Assembly (NCBI RefSeq): GCF_020181355.1
Contig: NZ_CP084004.1
Coordinates: 1,240,001-1,304,000 of the forward strand
Length of the DNA: 64,000 nt
DNA from: Collinsella aerofaciens
GTDB taxonomy: Bacteria; Actinomycetota; Coriobacteriia; Coriobacteriales; Coriobacteriaceae
Direction of reading: 5' to 3'
Positions 45,000 through 53,724 of this stretch are shown one piece after another. Positions within the stretch are counted from its first letter, which is position 1; each line of letters begins with the position of its first letter. Both the position numbers and the translations under genes were made by a program. The notes below the pieces were generated by a model. That model was not told where the DNA came from. It searched no databases and worked only from the letters and a program-made list of their open reading frames with translations.

Positions 45000-45458
45000 T
45001 TTATCAGGCTAATTAGCTTGTTTTGACCCGCGTGTTCGATAGGAAATGAGCATTGACGGCTTCGATACTCCTTTGCTTTTCAGCTTGGAATTTGGATGCC
45101 CATTGAACTTCCGGAGGGGAGCGCTTTATTAAGCTATCGAGATTCTGGGCAGGAGCTCTCACTGGTCTTCGGTAATGGGACCAGCTTAATTCGCGACACA
45201 GTGTGTCGCGAATGGGAGTAGTCGTTAGGTGTCCTTCAATGGCTACTCATATAAGAACGTCCAAGTGCCGGATTTTGTCATTTAGTGTCGTTCTCAGCGA
45301 CTATTCTGGAGGGTCGTGGTCAAAAAAGGGCAAATATGAGTACTGTTGCCATTATGGTTGCATTTATTTTGCTATAAATAGCAGTTCCTGATGAGATTAG
45401 TTCCCATTAGGAGCTACTTTTATTGAACATATGAGGAGAAATAACGTCGTCTGCGGAC
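45000..45458. other. Noncoding stretch with palindromes
   Basis: No convincing gene. It holds a perfect 12-bp inverted repeat ATTCGCGACACA/TGTGTCGCGAAT (45189-45213), a diverged GTCC-type hairpin at about 45221-45272, and a hairpin of AGTTCCTGATG with CATTAGGAGCT at about 45386-45415 followed by TTTTATT. It reads like a border of old insertions beside the IS256 element. Confidence 0.5.
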
Positions 45459-45526
45459 GAGTGGAAGGTGGCGCGCGCAGACGTGGTGTAAGAGCGTCCT
45501 GAGGTCCGTCGCTGCAAGTCCCGATA

Positions 45527-46846
45527 TTACTCCTTCTTGAGACCGCGCCTCTCGACTATCTCGTCCACTATCTCCCTGGCGCGCCGCCCGAGCGCGCGGC
45601 GCCTCCCCTCTGTCGGGGCCGGCCTGTCCGCGGGCTCGGCGAAGCCCTCGGCGGCCGAGGCCTCGGAGAACACGCGCTGCTGGGACCACTGTCCCTCGGT
45701 CTCCATGAGGCTCGCGCACGTCAGGCGCAGCATCGACTCCCTCGAGGGGAAGGACTGCACGACCCTGTAGCGGCGCTTGATCTCGCGGTTGGCGCGCTCC
45801 TGGACGTTGTTGGTGCGGAGCTTGGCCCAGTGCGCCCTGGGGAAGGCCGTGAACGCCAGCGCGGAGTCCTCGGCCTGCTCGAAGACCTCGCCGGCCCTGG
45901 CGGACACCGACGCCACCCAGGGCGCCGCCTCGGCCCACACGCAGCGCGCGAGGTCGGGGTCGTCCTGGTAGACCGCGGCGTGCACGAGGTCCCTGACGGC
46001 CGCCTTGGAGTCCTCGGGCCTGCCCGAGCAGGCGCTCTGGAGGTTGCGCTGCAGGTGCGTCACGCAGCGCTGCCAGGCGCAGCCCTGGAACAGGCGCGAG
46101 ACGGCGGCCACGAGCCCGGCGTGGCTGTCGGAGACCACGAGGCGAACGCCGGCCAGCCCGCGCTCGCGCAGCCCGCCGAGGAATGCCGCCCAGGAGTCCT
46201 CGCTCTCGGTGTCGACCACGTCGCAGCCCAGGAAGTGCTTGCGCCCGTCGGCGCCCAGCCCGATCGCGGTCACGACGCCCTGCGAGACGACCGACGAGCC
46301 GACCCTGCAGCTCATGTAGGTGGCGTCGAGCCACAGGTAGCAGCACGGCGTGCCCGACAGGTCGCGGCGGCGGAACTCCGCCACCTCGGCGTCGAGGTCG
46401 GAGCAGAGGCTCGAGACCTCCGAGCTCGACAGCGAGGATATGCCCAGCTTGGACGCCACGCGCTCGACCTTGCGGGTGGACACGCCGCATACGTACATCT
46501 CCTGCACGATGGCGGCCACCGAGGTGTCGACGCGCGACCATCGCGCGAGCATGCCCTCGGGGTAGTAGGTGCCGTGCCTGAGCTTGGGTATCTCGAGCTC
46601 CACGTCGCCCACGGCGGTCTTGAGCGACCTGGGGCGGTAGCCGTTGCGGCTGTTCTCCCTGCCGTCGCTGCGCTCGTTGCGGCTCGCGCCGCACATCTGC
46701 TGGGCCTCGGAGTCCATCAGCGCGTTCATCACGCTGCCCAGCACCCTGCACGCGAACTCGCGCGCGTCGCCGCACTCCTGCCAAAGCCTCGCCGCCTCGA
46801 GGGCCTCGTCGCGGCCGAGGCGCAGTACACTCTCTTCTTGGGGCAT
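45527..46846 (-). CDS. IS256-family (Mutator) transposase
   Basis: 439 residues from the ATG at 46846, preceded by AAGGAAAGGCG; an in-frame ATG at 46861 has no site. N-terminal helical region (GRENSRNGYRPRSLKTAVGDVELEIPKLR). RNase H-like DDE core: first Asp in YLWLDATYMS, second in LVVSDSHAG, glutamate in NNVQERANREIK, with the family CVTHLQRN between. The C terminus is Ala/Arg-rich. The frame is intact, so the element could be active. Confidence 0.92.
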   Translation of the reverse strand: MPQEESVLRLGRDEALEAARLWQECGDAREFACRVLGSVMNALMDSEAQQMCGASRNERSDGRENSRNGYRPRSLKTAVGDVELEIPKLRHGTYYPEGMLARWSRVDTSVAAIVQEMYVCGVSTRKVERVASKLGISSLSSSEVSSLCSDLDAEVAEFRRRDLSGTPCCYLWLDATYMSCRVGSSVVSQGVVTAIGLGADGRKHFLGCDVVDTESEDSWAAFLGGLRERGLAGVRLVVSDSHAGLVAAVSRLFQGCAWQRCVTHLQRNLQSACSGRPEDSKAAVRDLVHAAVYQDDPDLARCVWAEAAPWVASVSARAGEVFEQAEDSALAFTAFPRAHWAKLRTNNVQERANREIKRRYRVVQSFPSRESMLRLTCASLMETEGQWSQQRVFSEASAAEGFAEPADRPAPTEGRRRALGRRAREIVDEIVERRGLKKE

Positions 46847-46907
46847 CGCCTTTCCTTCCATTCGTCACCTTCATTACTCCAACGACGAATTCTAGGCGGT
46901 GTCCCCT

Positions 46908-46947
46908 CCCTTTCAAGAAAGGGCGGAGGCGGGGCATGCCCCGCCTC
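46908..46947. promoter_or_regulatory. Two hairpins between IS256 end and transposase
   Basis: CCCTTTC/GAAAGGG (46908-46923) and a perfect 22-bp palindrome at 46926-46947 (half GAGGCGGGGCA). They stand where outside transcription would enter the element, and could block it. Confidence 0.6.
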
Positions 46948-47022
46948 TTACACCACATCTCTGCGCGCTACCGTCGCCTCAAACAATTAGCCGGCTAAGA
47001 GCGTCCATGGCTACCCAAAAGC

Positions 47023-47077
47023 TGTACGCCAGCATCCAAAGATGTCGGAAATGGTCGACTTTGGATGCTGGCGTACA
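47023..47077. repeat. TGTACGCCAGCATCCAAAG hairpin, copy 2
   Basis: Perfect 19-bp arms 47023-47041 and 47059-47077, loop 17. It lies 43 bp beyond the right end of the IS256 element; copy 1 is about 0.8 kb beyond the left end. Confidence 0.85.
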
Positions 47078-47122
47078 TGTTTGGGTCGTATAGGTTGGGG
47101 CGAGCCGGTCGCAACGCGAGTG

Positions 47123-47368
47123 TTAGAGTAGGTTCTCCTGCACCCACGCGATGATGTCGCTCGATTCGTAGAGTGGCTTGCCGTCGATGAATAGGCAGGG
47201 AACCTGGCGTTTTCCGCCGACGGCGATGAGCGTCTGCTCGGCCTCGGTATTGGTCGAGATATTGCGCTCGGGGATGGTCACACCGTTATCGGCAAGGAAT
47301 CGTTTGACTTTTATGCAATACGGGCAGCCGGTCATAACGTACAGCGTGAGCTCATGATTAGTAGCCAT
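47123..47368 (-). CDS. Glutaredoxin-like protein
   Basis: 81 residues from the ATG at 47368. Thioredoxin fold with CPYC in LYVMTGCPYCIKVKRFLADNG, TVP-like RQVPCLFIDGKPLYES and a terminal helix. It is a small cytoplasmic thiol-disulfide protein, glutaredoxin 3 type. It lies 51 bp behind the XRE/TipAS regulator gene on the same strand, so both are probably in one operon. Confidence 0.9.
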   Translation of the reverse strand: MATNHELTLYVMTGCPYCIKVKRFLADNGVTIPERNISTNTEAEQTLIAVGGKRQVPCLFIDGKPLYESSDIIAWVQENLL

Positions 47369-47419
47369 AGGTCTCCAATCGGTTGAGGTTTCGATTGAAA
47401 TACCCAAAGCTGCCGCGGT

Positions 47420-48247
47420 CTATGCGCGGACCAGTGACGACTCGATGGCCTGAACCAGAAACGCCGTGGCTCCGGTGCCGCAGGGCTTGTCGTAGTAGTC
47501 AACAAAGCGCTGGTCGGCAAGATAGCCGTGGGCGAGGCCCAGGTACGCCTCGTCTTGGGGCTCGCATCCCCAGTTGAGAGCAATCCAGCGACGATGCATC
47601 GCGACAAGCTTGCGAGCCTCGCTTCCATTCGCATCGCCATCGCCCATGGCAATCGAGAGTTGACCCAGAATAGCGCGTTCAAGTTCCTTCATGTCGTTCC
47701 ATGTCTCGGGGTCCATATCCAGCAGTGCTTCGTTTGCTGCATCGATAGCCTCATCGCCATAGCGCACCCGCGCTTCGGAGCCGTAGCGCTCCTCGTTTTC
47801 CTGCACGGTGCGCCAGCGCTCCAGTTGCGGCAGGACGGCGCCCATGAGCGAGACGGCTTCGTCGAGCGACATGCCGGTGTTTTGCGCCAGCCGCGGGGCG
47901 CAATCCTCGATCATCGCCTCCATGGTGGTGTCGTAGGTGTACTTGCCGTGGTCGTAGCACCACTTGCAGTAATGGTCGGTCGTGGCGCCCGTGGCATCGG
48001 TGCCGCAGTCGTTGGGCGTGAGTATCATGCCGCAGCTCTGGCAATAATGCTCGGGCATTTCGAACAGGTGGGACAACGGCTCTCCGGTTACGGCGGCAAT
48101 GAGCTTCATCATGTCGATGCCCGGGGTGACCTCGTCGCGCTCCCAACGGCTGACGGCTTGGCGCGTGACAAAGAGTTTGGCGGCGAGCTGCTCTTGGGTA
48201 AGGTGATGGGCGCGACGGATGGCAATGAGCTTTTCTGCAAAGGCCAT
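47420..48247 (-). CDS. XRE regulator with zinc ribbon and TipAS-like domain
   Basis: 275 residues. Residues 1-62 are an XRE HTH (LIAIRRAHHLTQEQLAAKLFVTRQAVSRWERDEVTP). Residues about 68-100 are a zinc ribbon (HYCQSCGMIL and HYCKWCYDHGKY). The C-terminal 110 residues (RYGDEAIDAANEALLDM, LVAMHRRWIALNWGCEP, YLGLAHGYLADQRFVDYYDKPCGTGATAFLVQAIE) match the TipAS ligand-binding domain of TipA, which is normally fused to a MerR head. So it may sense a bulky compound and control its own operon with glutaredoxin. The ligand is unknown. Confidence 0.85.
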   Translation of the reverse strand: MAFAEKLIAIRRAHHLTQEQLAAKLFVTRQAVSRWERDEVTPGIDMMKLIAAVTGEPLSHLFEMPEHYCQSCGMILTPNDCGTDATGATTDHYCKWCYDHGKYTYDTTMEAMIEDCAPRLAQNTGMSLDEAVSLMGAVLPQLERWRTVQENEERYGSEARVRYGDEAIDAANEALLDMDPETWNDMKELERAILGQLSIAMGDGDANGSEARKLVAMHRRWIALNWGCEPQDEAYLGLAHGYLADQRFVDYYDKPCGTGATAFLVQAIESSLVRA

Positions 48248-48388
48248 AGCGGCTCCTTTCTGCTGGTTGATGGCTTAAGCATACGCGGCGGCAGGCGCCC
48301 TTCCAAGCAACCGTTGGTTGCATGACAGGAGTCCGCGGCGAAGAATTGCGCGCAACGCCCCACGCCTCCATGCCGTACAATGACCGGC

Positions 48389-49126
48389 ATGGAACCTATT
48401 GCACACATACATACCGACCTGCCGCAGAAGTTCGGCATTCCGCGCAACAGCTTTTTGGCGCCCCATCTGCAGGGACGCATCGTTTTTGAGCCGGAATTTG
48501 CCTCCAATGCAGCGGTTGAGGGTCTGGACTCCTTCTCTCACCTGTGGCTGCTGTGGCGCTTCGAAAACGGAACGCCCGGCGGCACGGCTAAGGACATAGT
48601 TGCCGATGCCAAGTCGCAGGACAGGTCCGGCACCAACGCAAAATGGTCGAAAACTGTGCGTCCGCCGCGCCTGGGTGGAGCCGAGCGTGTGGGCGTCTTC
48701 GCCACGCGCAGCCCGTTTCGCCCTAATCCCATCGGTCTCACCTGCGTCAAGCTCGATCGTGTCGAGCTCACCGACGATGGCCCCACCATCTATGTGCTGG
48801 GGGCCGATCTGCGCGACGGCACGCCCATCTACGACATTAAGCCCTACATTCCGTTTGCGGACTGCCACTTGGATGCGACCGGCGGCTGGATCGAGGGTGC
48901 TCCGTGGCAAGAGCTCGATGTTAAGTTTCCGCGAGCGCTGCAAGATATGGTCCCGCCCGCAAAGCTCCCCGGCTTGGTCGAGGTCCTTCGCCAAGATCCG
49001 CGCCGCGCGGGCAGCAAGCACGAGCCAAACCGCGTTTACCACTTGGCTTACGCCGGGCTCGACATATCGTTTACGGTCGACGGAGCCAGGTTGACGGTAA
49101 CCGCCATCAACGACGCGCGGGACTAA
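48389..49126 (+). CDS. trmO: tRNA (N6-threonylcarbamoyladenosine37-N6)-methyltransferase
   Basis: 245 residues from the ATG at 48389. PIAHIHTDLPQKFGIPRNSFLAPHLQGRIVFEP opens the TrmO beta barrel (TsaA/VirR superfamily), followed by DSFSHLWLLWRFE and the SAM-site motifs ERVGVFATRSPFRPNPIGL and PIYDIKPYIPFAD. The C-terminal region YHLAYAGLDISFTV is the usual small extra domain. It methylates ct6A/t6A37 in some tRNAs. TACAAT ends nine bases before the ATG with no ribosome site, so the message is probably leaderless. Confidence 0.9.
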   Translation: MEPIAHIHTDLPQKFGIPRNSFLAPHLQGRIVFEPEFASNAAVEGLDSFSHLWLLWRFENGTPGGTAKDIVADAKSQDRSGTNAKWSKTVRPPRLGGAERVGVFATRSPFRPNPIGLTCVKLDRVELTDDGPTIYVLGADLRDGTPIYDIKPYIPFADCHLDATGGWIEGAPWQELDVKFPRALQDMVPPAKLPGLVEVLRQDPRRAGSKHEPNRVYHLAYAGLDISFTVDGARLTVTAINDARD

Positions 49127-49237
49127 CCCGCCATCCGTCCGTATCCGTCAAAATCAACAGCAAACCCCATGCCAAAACCGCCCACGCTGGTGGACAATAA
49201 CGCCTACCAAAACAATCACTTCGCACGGGAGCTCAGC

Positions 49238-50452
49238 ATGAAATACGACTTTAGCTCGCTTATCGACCGCCACGGCATGGACTCCATCGCCGTTGATTCT
49301 TGGGGTGAGATCCCCGGCATGGCTCCAAACGCACCCGACGAGGGCTTCGATCGCATTCCCATGTGGGTGGCGGACATGAACTTCGCCACGGTGCCCACGG
49401 TCCAGGAGTACATCATTCAGCGTGCCCAGCACCCCATGTTTGGCTATTTCAATCCGCGCCCCGAGTACTTCGACCGCATCATCGAATGGCAGAGCCGTCG
49501 CAACGGCGTTGAGGGCTTGGCGCCGGAGCATATCGGCTACGAAAACGGCGTGCTGGGCGGTGTCGTGTCGACGCTGCGTGCGTATGTTCAGCCGGGCGAT
49601 GCGGTGCTGGTCCACAGTCCTACCTACATCGGCTTTACCAAGTCCATTGAGGCCGCGGGCTATCGCATTGTCCACAGCCCGCTTAAGCTCGACGACCAAG
49701 GCGTGTGGCGTATGGACTTTGAGGACATGGAGCACAAGCTCGCGCAAAACCACATCCATGCCGCGGTGTTCTGCTCGCCGCACAATCCCTGCGGCCGCGT
49801 ATGGGAGCGCGACGAGATCGAGCGCGCCATGGACATTTATCGCCAGCACGATTGCGTGGTGATCTCGGACGAGATTTGGTCCGATATCATCCTGCCGGGG
49901 CACAAGCATATCCCGACGCAGTCGGTGAGCGAGGATGCCCGCATGCGCACGGTTGCCCTCTATGCGCCCAGCAAGACGTTTAATCTGGCGGGCCTGGTCG
50001 GCAGCTACCACATCATCTACAACGAGACGCTGCGCGACCGCGTGTGCGCCGTGTCCAACAAGACTCACTACAACGAGATGAACGTCCTCTCCATGCATGC
50101 GCTTATCGGTGCCTACCAGCCGCAGGGCTACGAGTGGGTGGACGAGCTCAACCAGGTGCTTGCCGGCAATATCGAGTACTTCTGCGATTACGTGGACGAG
50201 CATTTTGAGGGCGTGTCTTATTCGCGTCCGCAGGGCACGTACATGGTGTTTCTGGACTGCACCGAGTGGTGCCGCGAACATGGCCGCGATATTCAGTGGC
50301 TGCTCGACGAGGGGGCGCGCGTGGGCGTGGGGTATCAGGACGGTCGTCCGTTCCACGGGCCCTGCCACATTCGCGTGAATCTGGCGCTGCCGCTTTCGCG
50401 CGTAAAGGAAGCGTGCGACCGCCTGGACCGCTACGTTTTTAATGCACGGTAA
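49238..50452 (+). CDS. MalY/PatB-type pyridoxal-phosphate C-S lyase
   Basis: 404 residues from the ATG at 49238 (GGGAGC upstream). Class I aminotransferase fold: IPMWVADMNFATVP, YENGVLGGVVSTLRAYVQPGD, FCSPHNPCGRVW, VVISDEIWSDII and the PLP lysine in APSKTFNLAGLVGSY. This set is typical of MalY/PatB cystathionine beta-lyases. It probably degrades cystathionine or cysteine conjugates to pyruvate, ammonia and a thiol. MalY can also act as a regulator, which cannot be judged here. Confidence 0.9.
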   Translation: MKYDFSSLIDRHGMDSIAVDSWGEIPGMAPNAPDEGFDRIPMWVADMNFATVPTVQEYIIQRAQHPMFGYFNPRPEYFDRIIEWQSRRNGVEGLAPEHIGYENGVLGGVVSTLRAYVQPGDAVLVHSPTYIGFTKSIEAAGYRIVHSPLKLDDQGVWRMDFEDMEHKLAQNHIHAAVFCSPHNPCGRVWERDEIERAMDIYRQHDCVVISDEIWSDIILPGHKHIPTQSVSEDARMRTVALYAPSKTFNLAGLVGSYHIIYNETLRDRVCAVSNKTHYNEMNVLSMHALIGAYQPQGYEWVDELNQVLAGNIEYFCDYVDEHFEGVSYSRPQGTYMVFLDCTEWCREHGRDIQWLLDEGARVGVGYQDGRPFHGPCHIRVNLALPLSRVKEACDRLDRYVFNAR

Positions 50453-50596
50453 GTGAGCACTGCATGCGGGGTCTTCTGCCAAGTCGGCTGGAAGGCCCCA
50501 CACGGTAAAGCGTCTGTAACAATTGGGTGCTCGTGTGGTTTTGTTTGCTATTATCTTTAACCATTTCAGTCTGTAAACAGGATCGTATGGAGCTCG

Positions 50597-51466
50597 ATGA
50601 AAAGATCCCGTCGCTCGGTTGCCATTTCGTTGTTTGTTGCGCTTGCAGTGGCGAGCGCTTTTGTCGTAGCGATAGCTGGCTGCTCCGGGTCGAATGACGA
50701 GGCATCGACGTCTGCATCAAAAGGCCTGGAGGCCTCGCAGGTCCAGGACGACAATCTTAAGACGCTCAACGTTGGCAGCGACCTCTATCCACCGTTTGTG
50801 TATACCGACGAGTACGGCGATATCGTTGGCCTGGATGTCGAGATATTGACCGAGGCTTTGGCCCGCATTGGTTACAAGCCAAAATACCAGCTGATTGACT
50901 GGGAAAAGAAGGAAGAGCTGCTGGCGAGCGGCGAGCTCGATTGCGTCATGGGTAGCTTTAGCATGACGGGTCGCGAAAACGAGTATCGTTGGGCCGGCCC
51001 GTACCTTGCGAGCCGCCAGGTGGTCGCGGTCGATCCCCAGAGCGATATCTACACGCTTGCCGATCTTGAGGATAAGGTCGTGGCGGTCCAGTCCACCACC
51101 AAGCCCGAGGACATTTTGCTCAATCGCACAAATGAAAACGTTCCGCAGATCAAGGAACTCTACAGCTTTTCGGACGGTTCATACCTGAACCCGGCGCTCG
51201 TCGAGGGCCTGGTCGACGCTATCGCCGCGCATGAGTCCTCGTTCCTCACCTACGAAAAAGACTATGGTGTGACGTATCGCATTTTGGATGAGCCGCTGCT
51301 GGAGGTTGGTTTGGGCACCGCTTTCGATCTCAACGATACGCGCGGCATCGACGTTAAGCTCACCCATGCCTACCAAGAAATGCTTGTCGATGGCACCATG
51401 GAACGCCTGGTGTCAAAGTACTTTGATGACCCTGCACCATTTTTGAATACGGAGGGCCTGTCATGA
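50597..51466 (+). CDS. Solute-binding lipoprotein (SBP family 3)
   Basis: 289 residues. Signal peptide with lipobox VAIAGCSG (Cys about 29). The mature part has LNVGSDLYPPFVYTDEYGDIVGLDVEILTEAL, GELDCVMGSFSMTGREN and ALVEGLVDAIAAHESS, the bacterial extracellular solute-binding family 3 pattern for amino acids. No ABC permease or ATPase gene is near. Its stop overlaps the hybrid kinase start (ATGA), so the two are translated together and it is probably a dedicated input protein for that kinase. Confidence 0.9.
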   Translation: MKRSRRSVAISLFVALAVASAFVVAIAGCSGSNDEASTSASKGLEASQVQDDNLKTLNVGSDLYPPFVYTDEYGDIVGLDVEILTEALARIGYKPKYQLIDWEKKEELLASGELDCVMGSFSMTGRENEYRWAGPYLASRQVVAVDPQSDIYTLADLEDKVVAVQSTTKPEDILLNRTNENVPQIKELYSFSDGSYLNPALVEGLVDAIAAHESSFLTYEKDYGVTYRILDEPLLEVGLGTAFDLNDTRGIDVKLTHAYQEMLVDGTMERLVSKYFDDPAPFLNTEGLS

Positions 51467-53655
51467 TCGATGCGCCCGACCACGCCGTAGAGGAGCGGGA
51501 CGATCGTTCGGCATGGGTATGGCTCATTGCCGCCCTGTTGGGGATAGCGCTCTCGGTTGTTGCCGGCATGATGAGATACGGTTACACGACAGCCCAGGCC
51601 GAGCAGCGCTTTGCCGACGTTGTCGATTACGTGGCGACGCAGAGCCTTTCCTACGATGCATTCAATAGCGCCTATACGACCAAAAACCTGATTCGCGTTA
51701 TGGAGATCGCCGGAGAGGCGGCGCGCGATATGGAGCGCGACGGCTCGGTGGATAACGCCGCGCTGGAGCAATATGCTGACCAGTTCAACGTGAGTGCGCT
51801 GATCGTGACGGACGCATCGGGCAACTTGGTGTCCGAGTCCTCGACGGATGGCGTGGGCTACGAGTCGCTTGCTACGTATCTCAAAGAAGCGCCCGTGTTG
51901 GAGGTGGCAACCCATCCGCTTAAGTCTTATACCGATAGTATTACGCTTGCGGATGATTCGGTTGCAGACATTGGCTGCGTGACTCGGCAGGATGGCGAGG
52001 GCATCGTTATCGCGGTAAGGCATCAGAGCGCGAAAGCGGTTGCAAGCAATACACTCAAACTGCAGAGCCTGCTTGATGGCTATGAAACCATCGATAGCGG
52101 CAATATCGTGATCGAAAGCGACGGCAAGGTCGTTGCGACCAATGCCGTTGAACCCACCGTATTGGGCGTGTTCGATCTGCCTGCGACGGATGTCTTTATT
52201 GTCGACGGTATTAAGGATCGATGCCTGGCTGGTAAGGTCAGATTGGTTAACGCCGACGGCGAGTGGTATTTGGGCACATTTGGAAAAGCGCACAAATTCT
52301 ATGTGTACACCTATGCCTCGGCGCAGCGCTACTTTGAGGTCGCCGCGGCTGTTGCCGCCGGCGTGCTGGTGCTCTACGGCGGTGTTATAGCCGTTGTTGT
52401 GACGGTGCGTCGCCGCGCTGATCGTCGACGTTTGACGGACTTGCTGCAGCAGGAGCGCGACTATGGCGACAAGCTGGCAAAGGCGGCGCGTGAGGCCTCG
52501 TCTGCCAACTCGGCAAAGACGGAGTTTCTGCGTCGCATGAGCCACGATCTGCGCACGCCCATCAACGGCATTCGCGGCATGGTCGAGGTTGGCGATGCCA
52601 ATGCGGACGATCTGCAAAAGCAGACTGAGTGCCGCTCAAAAATCTGGACGGCATCGGGACTGCTGCTCGACCTTGCCAACGAGGCGCTCGATATGAGTCG
52701 CCTGGAGAGCGGGCAGGTCGACCTGAACCTCGTGCCCATAAATTTGGTGGCCCTCAACTGTGAAGTGCGCGATATTCTGGAGCGCCAGGCCGAGGAGCGT
52801 CTGGTGACAATTATCTCCGACCAGCAGACGCTTAATCATCCCTATGCGCGGGTGAGCGTGACGCACCTCAAGCGTTTGTTGCTCAATATTGCCGGCAATG
52901 CCGTCAAGTACAACCGCCAGGGCGGCTATGTCCGCCTGGTGTGCCGCGAGGTGGAGCCAGCGGATGGCGTCCCCGTCTATGAATACACGATCGCCGACAA
53001 CGGTATTGGCATGAGCGAGGAGTTCCAAAAGCACCTCTACGAGCCGTTTTGCCGCGAGGAGCAGCAGGTGGAAGGCGCTTCGTCGGGAACTGGCCTGGGC
53101 GCGCCTATCGCAAAACAGCTGGTCGAGCTTATGGGCGGAACCATGAGCTTTACGAGTGTCTTGGGGCAGGGGACGACGTTTACCATTCGCCTGCCGTTCG
53201 AGAAGTGCGACCGCTCCGAGATTCCTCAGGCAGTTCCCGCGGATGCGGGAGACGGCGATGCGCTCCAGGGCTTGCGCGTTTTGCTCGTAGAGGATAACGA
53301 TCTGAATGCCGAGATCGCGCAGTTTACGCTCAGCCGTGCCGGTGCCATCGTGACGCATGCTAAGGATGGTGAGTCTGCCGTCGAGATGTTTACCGCGAGC
53401 GCACCGCACGAGTACGACGTGGTGTTGATGGACATCATGATGCCTGGCATCGATGGCCTTGAGGCCACGCGTCAGATTCGAGCACTCGATCGCGAGGATG
53501 CCGCGACCACGCCGATTATCGCCGTGAGTGCCAACGCCTTTGCCGACGACCGTAGGCTTTCGCGTGAGGCGGGCATGAACGCGCACCTGAGCAAACCTGT
53601 GAGCTCGCAAGAGCTCGTCGAGGCGCTAGCGCACATCGCCGCCGACGCTTCGTAA
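51463..53655 (+). CDS. Hybrid sensor histidine kinase with receiver
   Basis: 730 residues. Membrane segments at about 18-38 and 292-314 enclose a 250-residue extracytoplasmic domain (PAS/Cache-like: ALIVTDASGNLVSES, IVIESDGKVVATNAVE). Then a HisKA domain with His361 in RRMSHDLRTPINGIRGM, an HATPase (NIAGNAVKYNRQGG, ADNGIGM, GTGLGAPIAKQL) and a C-terminal receiver (LLVEDNDLNAEIAQFTL, VLMDIMMPGIDGLEATRQIR). There is no separate output domain, so phosphate must pass on through another protein not in this window. The partner is the overlapping solute-binding lipoprotein. Confidence 0.9.
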   Translation: MIDAPDHAVEERDDRSAWVWLIAALLGIALSVVAGMMRYGYTTAQAEQRFADVVDYVATQSLSYDAFNSAYTTKNLIRVMEIAGEAARDMERDGSVDNAALEQYADQFNVSALIVTDASGNLVSESSTDGVGYESLATYLKEAPVLEVATHPLKSYTDSITLADDSVADIGCVTRQDGEGIVIAVRHQSAKAVASNTLKLQSLLDGYETIDSGNIVIESDGKVVATNAVEPTVLGVFDLPATDVFIVDGIKDRCLAGKVRLVNADGEWYLGTFGKAHKFYVYTYASAQRYFEVAAAVAAGVLVLYGGVIAVVVTVRRRADRRRLTDLLQQERDYGDKLAKAAREASSANSAKTEFLRRMSHDLRTPINGIRGMVEVGDANADDLQKQTECRSKIWTASGLLLDLANEALDMSRLESGQVDLNLVPINLVALNCEVRDILERQAEERLVTIISDQQTLNHPYARVSVTHLKRLLLNIAGNAVKYNRQGGYVRLVCREVEPADGVPVYEYTIADNGIGMSEEFQKHLYEPFCREEQQVEGASSGTGLGAPIAKQLVELMGGTMSFTSVLGQGTTFTIRLPFEKCDRSEIPQAVPADAGDGDALQGLRVLLVEDNDLNAEIAQFTLSRAGAIVTHAKDGESAVEMFTASAPHEYDVVLMDIMMPGIDGLEATRQIRALDREDAATTPIIAVSANAFADDRRLSREAGMNAHLSKPVSSQELVEALAHIAADAS

Positions 53656-53657
53656 GC

Positions 53658-53697
53658 ATATGGCCCGGTTCCAAGGTGGGTTGGAACCGGGCCATAT
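53658..53697. terminator. Bidirectional terminator
   Basis: Near-perfect stem ATATGGCCCGGTTCCAA with its complement (arms 53658-53674 and 53681-53697), then ATTATTATT. It separates the hybrid kinase from the convergent NimA-like gene. Confidence 0.93.
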
Positions 53698-53724
53698 TAT
53701 TATTGATGAGGCCTGCTGAGGGGC

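Larger units (their letters stand above)
45459..46980 (-). mobile_element. IS256-family insertion sequence, about 1.52 kb
   Basis: Terminal inverted repeats GAGTGGAAGGTGGCGCGC (from 45459) and GAGGCGACGGTAGCGCGC (inverted, to 46980) continue inward into an identical GTGGTGTAAGAG; mismatches are scattered. One transposase fills the element. No target duplication is visible at these edges, so the exact ends are uncertain by a few bases. Confidence 0.85.

Noticed and set aside
45203-45391. 62-residue plus-strand ORF next to the IS256 element
   Set aside because: No ribosome site, odd composition, overlaps palindromic repeats.
45420-46958. 512-residue minus frame overlapping the IS256 transposase
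   Set aside because: Arg/Gly/Pro-rich shifted reading of the transposase, which carries the DDE motifs in the other frame.
45451-46988. Target site duplication for IS256
   Set aside because: The 8-9 bases outside the inverted repeats do not match on the two sides.
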